NCBI GenBank assembly: GCA_965228625.1 | Contig: OZ245829.1 | Coordinates: forward strand, 744,001 to 808,000 | Source of the DNA: UBA2767 sp965228625 | GTDB taxonomy: Bacteria > Pseudomonadota > Alphaproteobacteria > Rhizobiales > Methyloligellaceae | Length of the DNA stretch: 64,000 nt | Direction of reading: 5' to 3' | Part shown: positions 1 through 10,521 of the stretch, one piece after another | Layout of the letters: each line of letters begins with the position of its first letter | How positions within the stretch are numbered: position 1 is the stretch's first letter | Position numbers and translations under genes: made by a program | The notes under the pieces: model-generated | Database searches by the model: none | Told to the model about the DNA's origin: nothing | What the model saw: the letters and a program-made list of their open reading frames with translations, nothing else

Positions 1-180
1 CCGGTCGTGCAGGTCCGCAATGATGCCGCTTCCGGTGCGCACACATATGAACGGAAAGACAGCGTGCAGCAAGCAGCAGATCGCGCCAACGAACATCCGC
101 GCCGAAAAGGACACCGCAGACGCCATGTGCTCGAAATAGGTTTCTCCAACGGAATTCGGGTGTTCTGTGAACAGCTTCAT
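1..180 (-). CDS. DUF6356 family protein, C-terminus cut by window edge
   Basis: Reading leftward from an ATG at 180, the frame is open for 60 codons to the window edge. It begins MKLFTEHPNSVGETYFEHM, which I recognise as the start of the short DUF6356 family. The rest has a hydrophobic stretch around residues 31-47, then an RTGS..I.ADLHDR segment typical of the family end. Family members are about 70-90 residues and their function is unknown; the hydrophobic middle suggests membrane association. The AT-rich region 181-353 lies directly upstream and probably carries its promoter. Confidence 0.75.
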   Translation of the reverse strand, partial: MKLFTEHPNSVGETYFEHMASAVSFSARMFVGAICCLLHAVFPFICVRTGSGIIADLHDR

Positions 181-353
181 GGCCTACGCTCCTGAGACAG
201 TGTTGCGTCAGGAAGGATAGCGCAGCGCCATTGGAATGTGTTTTCTGTTTTTCTACAATCTCATGTTTTATTAGGTTTTCATTATTATTTTGTGCCAGAT
301 AATAGGAGTTTTTGGCACTAAATGGCTAAATCATAGAACAAGAGGCTGGCCAC
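181..353. promoter_or_regulatory. AT-rich intergenic region
   Basis: This stretch between the DUF6356 gene and the cyclotransferase is markedly AT-rich around 240-300. It should hold the leftward promoter of the DUF6356 gene, though I could not pick a convincing -35/-10 pair, and it serves as the 3' region for the pccA-cyclotransferase transcript. Confidence 0.3.
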
Positions 354-845
354 TCAACGCAGGAACCGAATCGGGCGTGCGGCCCGGCGCACGGGCACCC
401 GTTTTTCGCCGATCGCGCCTCTCGGGAGCCAGGAACGCAGCTCCTCAACATAATGCGACGGCAGCCCAAAGGCCTCCGCTCCCGGCAGGACGGCGGTCAT
501 CATGTAGCGCACACGCGCCTGTCCGTCGCGGGTTCGCGTGCCGATATAGGTTACGGCCGAAGCCTGCGTGTCGCAGGGCATCCGGATCTCCACATGGCGC
601 CGCAGGTAATTGCCCCAGGCGACCCCCTCGAATCTGTCGAGCAAGTGGAAATGGGCGGGCGTGCAGCGCCAGAGAACGCCGTGCACGATGCCGCCTTCGT
701 GCGGCCTGATGGCGGCCGAACCGCGGGTGTTGGTGTGAAAGCGCCAGTCATGGAGCACCGCGCGTCCGACGGCGCGTGCACCCGGACAGCGAAACGCCAT
801 CTGCTTGGCACACATGTTCGATCCGTAGGCGAAATAGAGGCGCAT
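354..845 (-). CDS. gamma-glutamylcyclotransferase-like protein
   Basis: The 163-residue protein has the GGCT (AIG2-like) fold signature: FAYGSNM at residues 5-11 forms the substrate-binding loop, and LDRFEGV at 69-75 contains the presumed catalytic acid Glu73. Family enzymes cyclise gamma-glutamyl amino acids to 5-oxoproline in the cytoplasm; the exact substrate is not determined here. The frame is open further upstream, but I take the ATG at 845 because a GGAAGGA-type ribosome site precedes it and homologues begin at the MRLYFAYGSN region. It lies 19 nt after pccA on the same strand and is probably co-transcribed with it. Confidence 0.8.
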   Translation of the reverse strand: MRLYFAYGSNMCAKQMAFRCPGARAVGRAVLHDWRFHTNTRGSAAIRPHEGGIVHGVLWRCTPAHFHLLDRFEGVAWGNYLRRHVEIRMPCDTQASAVTYIGTRTRDGQARVRYMMTAVLPGAEAFGLPSHYVEELRSWLPRGAIGEKRVPVRRAARPIRFLR

Positions 846-864
846 GGGAAATCCTTCCGCGCGC

Positions 865-2883
<2,019 letters not shown>

Positions 2884-2951
2884 GAGCCGTGCGCCGCCCC
2901 CCTGTTGATCCAACGCGACCGGATTTCTCCCGCCCGTTGTAGCCTATGGCG

Positions 2952-3650
2952 CTAGAACTTGTAGCCGAATTTCGCAATCTCGGGCGCATACCAATCGGCC
3001 ATCATATCGCGCGTTTCGTCGGTGAAGAATTGCCTATAAGTCGCCCCGTCCTTCTTTTTCGAAACGTTCGCCTTAGGCAGCATTATTTTTTCTTCTATTC
3101 CAATACCTTGCAAGGCTTTTTGAAAGTCCTTGTCAACATTCTCGTAGAGCCCGACGAAATCCACTGCGATTTCCCCATCGATGGCGTAAATGTCGTAGTT
3201 GCCGACATAAGCCTTGTCCTTCCGCTTCAGAAACTGCTCGAAGCTCTGCGGGTTATCCTTGCCTCTGGTCTTGTAAAAGTAGAACGAGACCTGCCGGTCC
3301 CACGGGTTTCGCTCGAAGGCGAACTTGTAGTAGCTGTTCCAGACGTCCTCACCCACATATTTGCGCACGCGCCACCCCGGCATGTGCTCGTAATAGCCGA
3401 CGGTCGGGTGGTAGTAGCGTTCCGGACGCCCGAGAACGCGCCGCCAAAGCGGGCGTTTGGGCACATCGGGGTGATCGAGCCTGTAGTTCTGGCCGCCCAC
3501 GCCCTGCTCGCGCTGGCTCTCCAGGTCCGGTCGCGCCGGCGTGATGATGTCGTCCGGGCCGAGCAGTTGCGAGAGCGCGATCTCCATGCTCGAACTCGCG
3601 GTCTTGATGGTCTTCAGATAGATGAACTTATGCTTGTGAGAAACGATCAC
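2952..3650 (-). CDS. sulfotransferase family protein
   Basis: The 232-residue protein starts with a GTG at 3650. Its first segment, IYLKTIKTASSSME (residues 10-23), matches the PAPS 5'-phosphosulfate-binding loop of the Sulfotransfer_2/heparan-sulfate-type family. A central FERNPWDRQVSFYFY segment matches the 3'-phosphate-binding R..S region. Such enzymes move sulfate from PAPS onto a sugar or small molecule; the acceptor is unknown. It ends 68 nt before pccA and begins 26 nt after a 2OG-Fe(II) oxygenase gene, so the two probably form a unit. No transmembrane segment is evident, suggesting a cytoplasmic enzyme. Confidence 0.8.
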   Translation of the reverse strand: MIVSHKHKFIYLKTIKTASSSMEIALSQLLGPDDIITPARPDLESQREQGVGGQNYRLDHPDVPKRPLWRRVLGRPERYYHPTVGYYEHMPGWRVRKYVGEDVWNSYYKFAFERNPWDRQVSFYFYKTRGKDNPQSFEQFLKRKDKAYVGNYDIYAIDGEIAVDFVGLYENVDKDFQKALQGIGIEEKIMLPKANVSKKKDGATYRQFFTDETRDMMADWYAPEIAKFGYKF

Positions 3651-3676
3651 CGCTTCGCGACCAACGCAAAAAGGCG

Positions 3677-4465
3677 TCAGTAGTCCTGGCCGTCGGCGTC
3701 GGTCCGGAACTGGGTCAGGATCGAATTGCGCACACCCGATCCCGACGGAATGAGCTCACGCCCGTGCCAGCTTGTCTTCTCCGGGAGCCGGTTGATAACG
3801 AAGGCCATGCCGCTGTTGGGACGGTACGGGAAGCGCTTCACCTCTTCGAACTTGTCGCCGAACAGACGCTTGTGAAGCGGGTTCTTGACGTAGAGCGACG
3901 TGCCGAGCGATTCCTGGCTCATGTCGCGCGGCAGATAGTACATCATGGTGACGATGCGGCTTTCCCCGTCCGGATGCGGCTTGATCCGGTATTCGTCCGT
4001 GTCGCGGAACAGCACCCCGCGCGGATAGCCGGTCAGATCGGGCACCTCATCGCGCTCGACCTTGAAACGGTACGCAATGTCCTTCCACAGCTTGGCGAAG
4101 ATCGTCCGCTTGACCTCCTCCGACAGGATCACGTTCGTCACCGTCGTCCAGAAGTCCCGCTGGTCATCGGACAGCGGTTCGAGGCCCTCTTTCGAGAGGA
4201 ACATGCGATCGCGCGTGCTCTCGCCATTGGCCCGCGACCAGGCCTTCAGATTGAGCGCGTGGTATTCCTCCGGGCTCGGGAGGCGTTCCAGGATTTCGGC
4301 GTAGAAGTCCTCGGGAAAGACGTTCTCGAAGTAACAATGGCTGAACGGCTCGTCCTCGGCCTCGCATGCGTCGATCGACGCGACCACGTGATCGCGCACC
4401 TTCTCGCCGCGGCTCGTCAGTTTCGCCGGATGCGGACTTTCGGATTCTACGCTCGCCAAGCTCAT
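3677..4465 (-). CDS. 2OG-Fe(II) oxygenase superfamily protein
   Basis: This 262-residue protein carries the iron ligands of the family: His164-Pro-Asp166 (HxD) in IKPHPDGESR and a distal His234 in TSWHG, with Arg246 in GVRNSILTQF as the likely 2-oxoglutarate ligand. The spacing and the TMMYYLP strand between them fit a double-stranded beta-helix hydroxylase. The substrate is unknown. The gene lies just upstream of the sulfotransferase, suggesting both modify one molecule, which is inference. An out-of-frame ORF on the same strand at 4164-4550 is a shadow. Confidence 0.75.
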   Translation of the reverse strand: MSLASVESESPHPAKLTSRGEKVRDHVVASIDACEAEDEPFSHCYFENVFPEDFYAEILERLPSPEEYHALNLKAWSRANGESTRDRMFLSKEGLEPLSDDQRDFWTTVTNVILSEEVKRTIFAKLWKDIAYRFKVERDEVPDLTGYPRGVLFRDTDEYRIKPHPDGESRIVTMMYYLPRDMSQESLGTSLYVKNPLHKRLFGDKFEEVKRFPYRPNSGMAFVINRLPEKTSWHGRELIPSGSGVRNSILTQFRTDADGQDY

Positions 4466-4587
4466 ATGCGGTTCCTGCCAGAGGGTCGGAATCTAGGGCC
4501 TCATTTGCCCTAATAAGCTGCCAGTGCGGCACGGATGTCAATGCGGACATGCGACCGTATCAACGGCAATCTGTCGCGCCTTGCGGC

Positions 4588-4908
4588 TCAGCGCAGTTTA
4601 ACCGCGGTGCCGTTGCACGAGACCATCAGCATGGAGTTGGTCTCGCCCAGGCTCTCGTAGTCGATATCGACGCCGACGACCGCGTCGGCGCCGAGTTCCC
4701 GCGCCTCCTCGACCATGTCGTCGGTGGCCATGTGCCGCCCGTCGCGCAGCACGCGCTGGTATCCGCCGGCACGTCCCCCGACGATGTCGCGGATCGAGGC
4801 GAACCAGTCGCGAACGATGTTCGCGCCCAGCACGCATTCCCCGGCAACCGGGCCCAGATAGGCGACGATCTCGCGGCCCTCGATCGTCGGTGTCGTCGTT
4901 ACAAGCAT
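4588..4908 (-). CDS. YbjQ family (UPF0145) protein
   Basis: The 106-residue product shows the YbjQ pattern: an N-terminal [13 protein letters not shown], a central [19 protein letters not shown], then [18 protein letters not shown] and a strand-rich end. The family forms pentameric rings annotated as putative heavy-metal-binding, with no established reaction. The ATG at 4908 is preceded by an AGGAGAGG ribosome site at good spacing. The same frame is open much further upstream, but that part is a shadow of the neighbouring oxidoreductase gene. It lies 14 nt after that gene. Confidence 0.85.
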   Translation of the reverse strand: MLVTTTPTIEGREIVAYLGPVAGECVLGANIVRDWFASIRDIVGGRAGGYQRVLRDGRHMATDDMVEEARELGADAVVGVDIDYESLGETNSMLMVSCNGTAVKLR

Positions 4909-4922
4909 CTTCAGCACCTCTC

Positions 4923-5495
4923 CTATTGCGCGCGGTTTCCGAGCGCTTTCATCTGCTCCAGCCAGGCTTCGCGCCAATCCTGGTTCACGCCTTCGATATA
5001 TCCGAAAATGGTCGAGCGAACGGGCGAAATGCCCACGAATTTCAGAATGTTCCGCTTTAGCATCTTCAGGGAGTGTGCACCGAAATACCACCGGTAGACG
5101 AACCCCGGCATACCCATGGTCATGACCACCCGTGCCGACTTGCCTTTGAGGGGTTTCAGGAACTTGCCCTGCTTCATTTGCGCGATATTGCCGGAAATCA
5201 GGATACGCTCCAGAAATCCCTTGAAGATCGCGGGTAGAGTTCCGAGCCACAGCGGGAAGACGAGCACGAGGTGATCGGCCGCGAAGACGGCCTCGTGCGC
5301 GACCTCGAGGTCCGGCTCCAGCGGCTGCTCTTTCTCGTAGCCGTAATGCAGGATCGGATCGAATTCCATCCGCGAGGTGACGAACAGGCTGACGTCGTGC
5401 CCGCCCGCCTTCGCGCCCTCCTCGTAGGCCTTCGCCAGCGCCTCGCAAAATGAATCCTTGCGCGCGTGGCCGACGATGATGGCGATTTTCGCCAT
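4923..5495 (-). CDS. flavodoxin-fold NAD(P)H-dependent oxidoreductase
   Basis: The 190-residue protein begins [24 protein letters not shown], the FMN/FAD phosphate-binding loop of the flavodoxin_2 (MdaB/KefF/NQO-like) family. [22 protein letters not shown] near residues 78-100 is the family's flavin and substrate-site segment. Such enzymes reduce quinones or other electrophiles with NAD(P)H in the cytoplasm, usually as dimers. It begins a run with YbjQ downstream. The specific substrate is unknown. Confidence 0.82.
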   Translation of the reverse strand: MAKIAIIVGHARKDSFCEALAKAYEEGAKAGGHDVSLFVTSRMEFDPILHYGYEKEQPLEPDLEVAHEAVFAADHLVLVFPLWLGTLPAIFKGFLERILISGNIAQMKQGKFLKPLKGKSARVVMTMGMPGFVYRWYFGAHSLKMLKRNILKFVGISPVRSTIFGYIEGVNQDWREAWLEQMKALGNRAQ

Positions 5496-5598
5496 GGCAG
5501 TCTCCTTCTCCCAACCCGATAAAGGGGCGCCAGATTAGAGAACCGCACGGATGGGGAATTGATGTGACGCAAAGGTGACGCTGCGCGCGTTTCAGCGC

Positions 5599-5994
5599 CT
5601 AGGCCTTGCGCGCCACCATGTCGATTTCCACCAGCGCCCCGACGGCGAGACCGGAGACCCCGACACAGGTGCGCGCCGGCAGCCGGCCTTCGGGAAAATA
5701 CGACCGGTAGGTGTCGTTCATGGCCGCGTAGTCGCGGTCGAAATCGGTGAGATAGACACGCGCCTGCACCACGTGGGACAGGTCGAGGCCCGCCCCGTTG
5801 AGCACGATGATGAGATTGTCCATCACGCGCCGGGTCTGCGCCTCGATGCCTTCCGGCAGCGGCTTTTCGGAATCGTCGGGGAACGTCGGCATCTGTCCGG
5901 TCAGGAAGTACCATCCATCGACCTCGACGATGTGAGAGAACGGTGCGACCGGTTGCGGCGCGCCGTCGATCATGCGGAAGGATGGTTCGGACAT
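5599..5994 (-). CDS. RidA/YjgF family deaminase
   Basis: At 131 residues it has RidA-family length and motifs: a GWYFLTGQMP segment, VARVYLTD-like QARVYLTDFD, and PARTCVGVSGLAVGALVEIDMVA at the end, whose Arg binds the carboxylate of the enamine/imine substrate. RidA enzymes hydrolyse reactive 2-aminoacrylate-type imines. The divergent middle means it could belong to one of the Rid2-7 groups rather than true RidA. It lies 18 nt downstream of a GST gene on the same strand. Confidence 0.82.
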   Translation of the reverse strand: MSEPSFRMIDGAPQPVAPFSHIVEVDGWYFLTGQMPTFPDDSEKPLPEGIEAQTRRVMDNLIIVLNGAGLDLSHVVQARVYLTDFDRDYAAMNDTYRSYFPEGRLPARTCVGVSGLAVGALVEIDMVARKA

Positions 5995-6012
5995 GTCGCC
6001 TGTCCCCTCGTG

Positions 6013-6663
6013 TCAGGTTTCCAAAGGATGCCGGGTGGCTTGAGCGCTCGCACGTTCGCCGAAGCAGAGATACCAGTCAACCAGCCCGGGATACTCCTCG
6101 AGAAGCGAAAGCCCCTCCGGCGCGAGACGGAACAGCGTGAACATGGGATAGGCGTGACAGTCGGCAAGCGACACCTCAGGGCTCGCGAGCCAGGATCGAT
6201 CGCCCCTGATGCCGTCGAGCGCCGCCAGACACGCGCCCGACATCTCCAGCCCCGCCTCGATCTTCGCTTCGTCGGACTCGCGGCCCGTCTGCGGCGCGCG
6301 GACACGCTCGAAGAACACGTCCCACACCAGTGCGCGGAACCCGTACGAGTCCAGGATCGACATGATCTGGCTCATGCGGGCGCGCTGCTTCGGCGCGTCC
6401 GGCTGCAGCGCCGGGCCGGGAAAAGCCTCGTCCACGTAACGGGTGATGGCACCCGCCTCGTAGAGCTGGAAGCCGTCCTGCTCGAAAGCCGGGATGCGCG
6501 CGAAGGGGTGGCGCTCCAGATAACCGTCGGGCGGACCGTCCGCCGCAAAGATGTCGACCGCCTCGAACGCGTAAGGCACGCCCTTCTCTTCCAGGGCGAG
6601 CCGGGCAATCCGGGTGTAGACGCTGTACTCCGCGCCAAAAAGCGTAACCTGCGCACTCCCCAT
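6013..6663 (-). CDS. glutathione S-transferase family protein
   Basis: The 216-residue protein has an N-terminal thioredoxin-like half (VTLFGAEYSVYTRIARLALEEKGV), the cis-proline loop ARIPAFEQDG near residues 56-65 and the glutathione-binding EAGAITRYVDE that follows. An all-helical C-terminal half contains VSLADCHAYPMF, the family's N-capping box region. The role is probably conjugation or reduction of electrophiles; the substrate is unknown. It sits between a VOC protein and a RidA gene, all on the minus strand with gaps under 20 nt. Confidence 0.87.
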   Translation of the reverse strand: MGSAQVTLFGAEYSVYTRIARLALEEKGVPYAFEAVDIFAADGPPDGYLERHPFARIPAFEQDGFQLYEAGAITRYVDEAFPGPALQPDAPKQRARMSQIMSILDSYGFRALVWDVFFERVRAPQTGRESDEAKIEAGLEMSGACLAALDGIRGDRSWLASPEVSLADCHAYPMFTLFRLAPEGLSLLEEYPGLVDWYLCFGERASAQATRHPLET

Positions 6664-6680
6664 GCGCGCCCCTCCCCGCC

Positions 6681-7142
6681 TCAGGACAGATCAACGCCCT
6701 TTTGCCGCAGCTCCTCGATCGCGCTGTCCGACTTCTTGATATCATCCATCCCCATGGCCTGAAGCACGGGCTGCGCCTTGAGGAACTGGATCTCGGAATA
6801 CTGGACCACCTGGAACATGTTGCCCCACGGGTCCCAGAAGGTGTTGCCGCCGTCGCTGAGGAACTTCGCGCCCGCGGCTCGCGCCGCCGCGAGCGCTTTT
6901 GCCTGATCGTCGACGACGAGGCCGAAATGGCGTTCGCTGTCTCTATCGGTTTTGCCCGTCGCAGCGATCGCGAGGAACTGGTCGCCGAAGTCGATGAAGG
7001 CCATGTTGCCGCCGCGGCCCCTGAGCTTCACCTCGAAGATCTTGCCGTAAAAATCGAGCGCCTCGTCGATGTTGCCCACCTCGAGCGCGATATGGTTGAA
7101 ACCGAGCGCGCGTGCCGGTGACGGCGATGTGCCGGTGGCCAT
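6681..7142 (-). CDS. VOC (glyoxalase/bleomycin-resistance-like) family protein
   Basis: This 153-residue protein has one full VOC module: LGFNHIALEVGNIDEALDFYGKIF at the start supplies the metal-ligand His, followed by GNMAFIDFGDQFLAI, a second betaalpha half with HFGLVVDD, and FWDPWGNMFQVVQYSEIQF giving the terminal metal site region. The family includes glyoxalases, dioxygenases and resistance proteins; the function here cannot be assigned. It is 11 nt downstream of the DUF1801 gene and 17 nt upstream of the GST gene. Confidence 0.82.
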   Translation of the reverse strand: MATGTSPSPARALGFNHIALEVGNIDEALDFYGKIFEVKLRGRGGNMAFIDFGDQFLAIAATGKTDRDSERHFGLVVDDQAKALAAARAAGAKFLSDGGNTFWDPWGNMFQVVQYSEIQFLKAQPVLQAMGMDDIKKSDSAIEELRQKGVDLS

Positions 7143-7153
7143 GGCTTTTGCTC

Positions 7154-7573
7154 CTAACTCCCGTACTTTCTACGCATCCACGCGACCGACTTGTCGATCA
7201 GCTCTTCCAGCACGCCCAGGTCCACATCCTCCAGCTTGTTGATGTAGAGACAGGCCCTGCCGGTCTTGTGCTTGCCGAGCCGCGCCATCAGGTCGTCGAA
7301 CTCACCATAGCCCGGCATGATGTAGAGTGTCAGCGCGGTTTTGCGTGGGGAAAAGCCGGTGACGAACCACTCGAAATCCTTCCCCGCCGTGTTGGCGTAG
7401 GAATAGGTGCCGAAGCCGACGATGCTGTCGCCCCACATCTTGCCCTTCTCACCGGTGATGCGCTCCATCATCTTGTTAACGACACGCGCATCGGCCTTGC
7501 GCTTTTCATGCTCCACGCCGTCGATGAACTTGTTGACGGAAGCGCCGGTGGGCTTGGTTTTCAGCTCGGCCAT
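7154..7573 (-). CDS. DUF1801 domain-containing protein
   Basis: The 139-residue product has the DUF1801 pattern: a helical N-terminus with VNKFIDGVEHEKRKADARVV, then KMWGDSIVGFGTYSY, FSPRKTALTLYIMPGYGEF and GRACLYINKLEDVDLGVLEELI. The function of the domain is unknown. The ATG at 7573 fits the family start; the frame stays open to 7642 but overlaps the preceding gene's stop (7590). The ribosome site is weak. It is tightly packed with the VOC gene downstream. Confidence 0.82.
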   Translation of the reverse strand: MAELKTKPTGASVNKFIDGVEHEKRKADARVVNKMMERITGEKGKMWGDSIVGFGTYSYANTAGKDFEWFVTGFSPRKTALTLYIMPGYGEFDDLMARLGKHKTGRACLYINKLEDVDLGVLEELIDKSVAWMRRKYGS

Positions 7574-7589
7574 GGGGAGTAACGGATCT

Positions 7590-8753
7590 TCAGTTTTGTT
7601 TTCTGCGATTGATTGCGACCCAGGCTCCTCCGCTACGTTCAAATACGACCGGAATCCTGATCCCCTGCCGCCGACCAGGAAACGGTTCTTTGGAAACTAC
7701 AATCACGCGATTTACGTCAAACGTATCTGCAGCGTATACCCCGGCCGCGTTGAGAATGGCGCGCGAGTCTTCGTATATCCCCGCGCTTACATACTGCTTC
7801 GCCTCAGCCCCACCGCCGCCTGTGGCCAGCGCATTGGACAGGTTTTGATTCAGAGCGAGGATCTCAATGAAGTTCTGCATCTTTCCCATATTGCCGTCCG
7901 ACTTCTGCAAGTTTGAGAACTTGTAGGCAATCGATTGCACAAGAACGAGCTGATCTTTCCCGTCCTTGTATGCAGTAACGGTTCGTCCGGGTAACCTGAA
8001 ACGACCCGGTTGGCTGCCAGCCGTTAGTGCCTGAAACCTGAAGACGTAGTTATTGTCCTCTACATCAGCATAGAACTTTTGGGCTGCAGCAGTCAGGTAC
8101 TTGCTCAACTTGGATGTGTCTGTCACAGGGGTGGGAACGATGATCAGTACATCCGTCACCAATTTCGGTGTAAACAAATCGCGGGTCATTGTGAGGATGG
8201 CAAAGAGTACCTTTCCGGACTCGGCGAGATCCATGTATGCAAATTTGTACCCATTTCTCGGAAGCATCGAACCGTCCAACGTGAAAAGCCCGAGGCGATT
8301 TTTCACTTGGTATTCGCATTTCTCGGTTTGCTCATGCTTTGGATCTCTGATCTCTATGGTCAGCTCATCGATTTTTGGAGACAGCGGCCTCATTCTTGGC
8401 TGAAGAACATATCCAACATACTCGTCACATATCAGTTCCAGCGCATGATCAGGAGGCCGCTTCACCACAGCTAGTTTCAACATCCAGTTCTGAACAGCGG
8501 CTGCTTTTTTCGTCATTTCAGCCATGCGCTGTTCTGCCGACTTCTTGGCGATTTGCGCGACCATTTCGTCAAAGGCCCTTTGGAGCTGGTTTTTGTAAGC
8601 AGCAACTGTCGACGGAGCGTCCGGCGTCCTTACAACGACCCCAGATGGCAGCCTTACATCACCGGGATCTAGCTTTAGACCGGTCTGCGCGAGACCCAAA
8701 CTCGTCTGCAAGATTGCAGCGAGCAGCACAAAGACAGGCAAAAAAACTTTCAT
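7590..8753 (-). CDS. exported protein of unknown function
   Basis: I do not recognise this 387-residue protein. It begins with a plain signal peptide (MKVFLPVFVLLAAILQTSLGLAQ, cleavage likely after about residue 22), so it is probably periplasmic or secreted. An Ala/Lys-rich helical segment spans about 50-95 and may be a coiled coil. The middle is mixed alpha/beta with NGYKFAYMDLAESGKVLFAILTM. Its base composition is visibly less GC-rich than neighbouring housekeeping genes, suggesting acquisition. It lies between DUF1801 (17 nt downstream) and pccB (46 nt upstream). Confidence 0.7.
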   Translation of the reverse strand: MKVFLPVFVLLAAILQTSLGLAQTGLKLDPGDVRLPSGVVVRTPDAPSTVAAYKNQLQRAFDEMVAQIAKKSAEQRMAEMTKKAAAVQNWMLKLAVVKRPPDHALELICDEYVGYVLQPRMRPLSPKIDELTIEIRDPKHEQTEKCEYQVKNRLGLFTLDGSMLPRNGYKFAYMDLAESGKVLFAILTMTRDLFTPKLVTDVLIIVPTPVTDTSKLSKYLTAAAQKFYADVEDNNYVFRFQALTAGSQPGRFRLPGRTVTAYKDGKDQLVLVQSIAYKFSNLQKSDGNMGKMQNFIEILALNQNLSNALATGGGGAEAKQYVSAGIYEDSRAILNAAGVYAADTFDVNRVIVVSKEPFPGRRQGIRIPVVFERSGGAWVAINRRKQN

Positions 8754-8799
8754 ATCTGCGGTCAGAGTCGGGGTGCTTTTGAACGAGGTTTTTGCAAGT

Positions 8800-10332
8800 T
8801 CAAAGCGGTATGTTCCCGTGCTTTTTCCACGGGTTCTCGACTTCCTTCGTGGCCAGCATCTTCAAAGCGCGCGCAACCCTCTTACGGGTGTTGTGCGGCT
8901 GGATCACCTCGTCGATATAGCCGCGCTCGGCGGCGATGAACGGATTGGCAAATCGGCTCTCATATTCCTCGATGCGTTTGGCGATCTTCTTCGCGTTGCC
9001 GAGCTCGGACCGGTAGATGATCTCCGCCGCGCCCTTCGGGCCCATGACGGCGATCTCGGCTGACGGCCAGGCATAGTTGACGTCGGCATGGATGTGTTTC
9101 GCGGCCATGACGACATAGGCGCCGCCATAGGCCTTGCGCGTGATCACGGTGACCTTCGGGACCGTCGCTTCGGAATAGGCATAGAGCAGCTTGGCGCCGT
9201 GCTTGATGAGCCCGCCATATTCCTGCGCCGTGCCGGGCAGGAAACCGGGTACGTCCACGAAGGTGACGATGGGGATGCTGAAGCAATCGCAGAAGCGGAC
9301 GAAGCGCGCGCCCTTGCGCGAGGCGTCGGCGTCGAGCACGCCCGCGAGCACCATCGGCTGGTTCGCCACGAACCCGACCGTCTGGCCTTCCATGCGGCCG
9401 AACCCGGTGACGATGTTGCGCGCGAACGCCTCCTGGATTTCGAAGAAGTCCCCCTCGTCCGCGACCTTGTGGATCAGCTCCTTGATGTCGTAGGGCTGGT
9501 TCGGATTGTCGGGAACCAGCGTGTCGAGAGACATTTCAATGCGGTCTGCCGTGTCGCGCGTCGGCAGCTCCGGCGCGCCGGACACATTGCTGGAGGGCAG
9601 AAAGTCCATCAGCCGGCGGATCTGCAGCAGGGTCTCCACGTCGTTTTCATAGGCGCCGTCGGCGATGGAGGACTTGGTGGTGTGAACGCTGGCGCCGCCA
9701 AGCTCCTCCGCCGTCACCTCCTCGTTGGTGACGGTCTTCACCACGTCGGGACCGGTCACGAACATGTTGCTCGTGTCCTTGACCATGAAGATGAAGTCGG
9801 TCATCGCCGGCGAATAGACGTCGCCGCCGGCGCACGGTCCCATGATGACGGAAATCTGCGGGATGACACCGGAGGCATGCACGTTGCGCCAGAACACCTC
9901 GCCATAGCCGCCGAGCGCGTCGACGCCTTCCTGGATGCGTGCGCCGCCCGCATCGAACAGGCCGATGATCGGCGCGCGGTTCTGCAGCGCCATGTCCTGC
10001 ACCTTGTTGATCTTGTCCGCGTGCGCGCCCGAGAGTGAACCGCCGAACACGGTGAAGTCCTTGGCGAACAGATACACGACACGACCGTTGATCGTGCCCC
10101 AGCCGGTGACCACGCCGTCGCCGGGGATCTTCTGCGTTTCCATGCCGAAGTCGGTGCATCGGTGCTCGACATACATGTCGAACTCCTCAAACGAGTCCTC
10201 ATCGAGCAACAAATCGATGCGCTCGCGCGCGGTCAGCTTGCCACGCTTGTGCTGCGCCTCGATGCGCTTCGTGCCGCCGCCGAGACGTGCCTCCGCGCGC
10301 CGCTGTTCCAGTTCTTCGATGATGTCTTTCAT
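8800..10332 (-). CDS. pccB: propionyl-CoA carboxylase beta (carboxyltransferase) subunit
   Basis: At 510 residues it matches Pcc[21 protein letters not shown], then [50 protein letters not shown] (first oxyanion region), and in the second half [16 protein letters not shown] and [15 protein letters not shown]. It transfers carboxyl from biotin to propionyl-CoA in an alpha6beta6 complex with PccA. I choose the ATG at 10332 over in-frame ATGs at 10350 and 10344: it has a GATGGGG site upstream and gives the usual family length. pccA lies about 6 kb downstream. Confidence 0.93.
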   Translation of the reverse strand: MKDIIEELEQRRAEARLGGGTKRIEAQHKRGKLTARERIDLLLDEDSFEEFDMYVEHRCTDFGMETQKIPGDGVVTGWGTINGRVVYLFAKDFTVFGGSLSGAHADKINKVQDMALQNRAPIIGLFDAGGARIQEGVDALGGYGEVFWRNVHASGVIPQISVIMGPCAGGDVYSPAMTDFIFMVKDTSNMFVTGPDVVKTVTNEEVTAEELGGASVHTTKSSIADGAYENDVETLLQIRRLMDFLPSSNVSGAPELPTRDTADRIEMSLDTLVPDNPNQPYDIKELIHKVADEGDFFEIQEAFARNIVTGFGRMEGQTVGFVANQPMVLAGVLDADASRKGARFVRFCDCFSIPIVTFVDVPGFLPGTAQEYGGLIKHGAKLLYAYSEATVPKVTVITRKAYGGAYVVMAAKHIHADVNYAWPSAEIAVMGPKGAAEIIYRSELGNAKKIAKRIEEYESRFANPFIAAERGYIDEVIQPHNTRKRVARALKMLATKEVENPWKKHGNIPL

Positions 10333-10433
10333 AAAATGCCCCATCCCCATAGATGCGTGGTGGTGACAACGTCACATGACCATCGTGAATAGCACGGGGA
10401 AGGCGCCGGACAAATGCGGGTTATTGGAGGGGC

Positions 10434-10443
10434 TCAACGTTGA
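10434..10443. promoter_or_regulatory. palindromes upstream of pccB (possible operator)
   Basis: The 171 nt between pccB and the next gene hold a perfect 10-bp palindrome, TCAACGTTGA, and closer to the gene an inverted repeat GTGAC-AAC-GTCAC at 10363-10375. Either could bind a dimeric regulator. No convincing -35/-10 pair or TTTGCAAA-type PccR site was found by eye, so the function is open. Confidence 0.25.
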
Positions 10444-10521
10444 ACCTAACTCAATGCACTTTGGCCGAAAAAGCGAGCACTGCGTGACACAACAAAGAAG
10501 CCTGCAAGCCGTGCTGCCCCC

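Noticed and set aside
7..195. Small rightward ORF at the window start
   Set aside because: It overlaps the DUF6356 frame on the other strand, which has family similarity; the rightward product is Arg/His-rich noise.
4588..5514. One 308-codon frame covering YbjQ and the oxidoreductase
   Set aside because: Only its last 106 codons match YbjQ, with a good start at 4908; the rest is an out-of-frame reading of the oxidoreductase.
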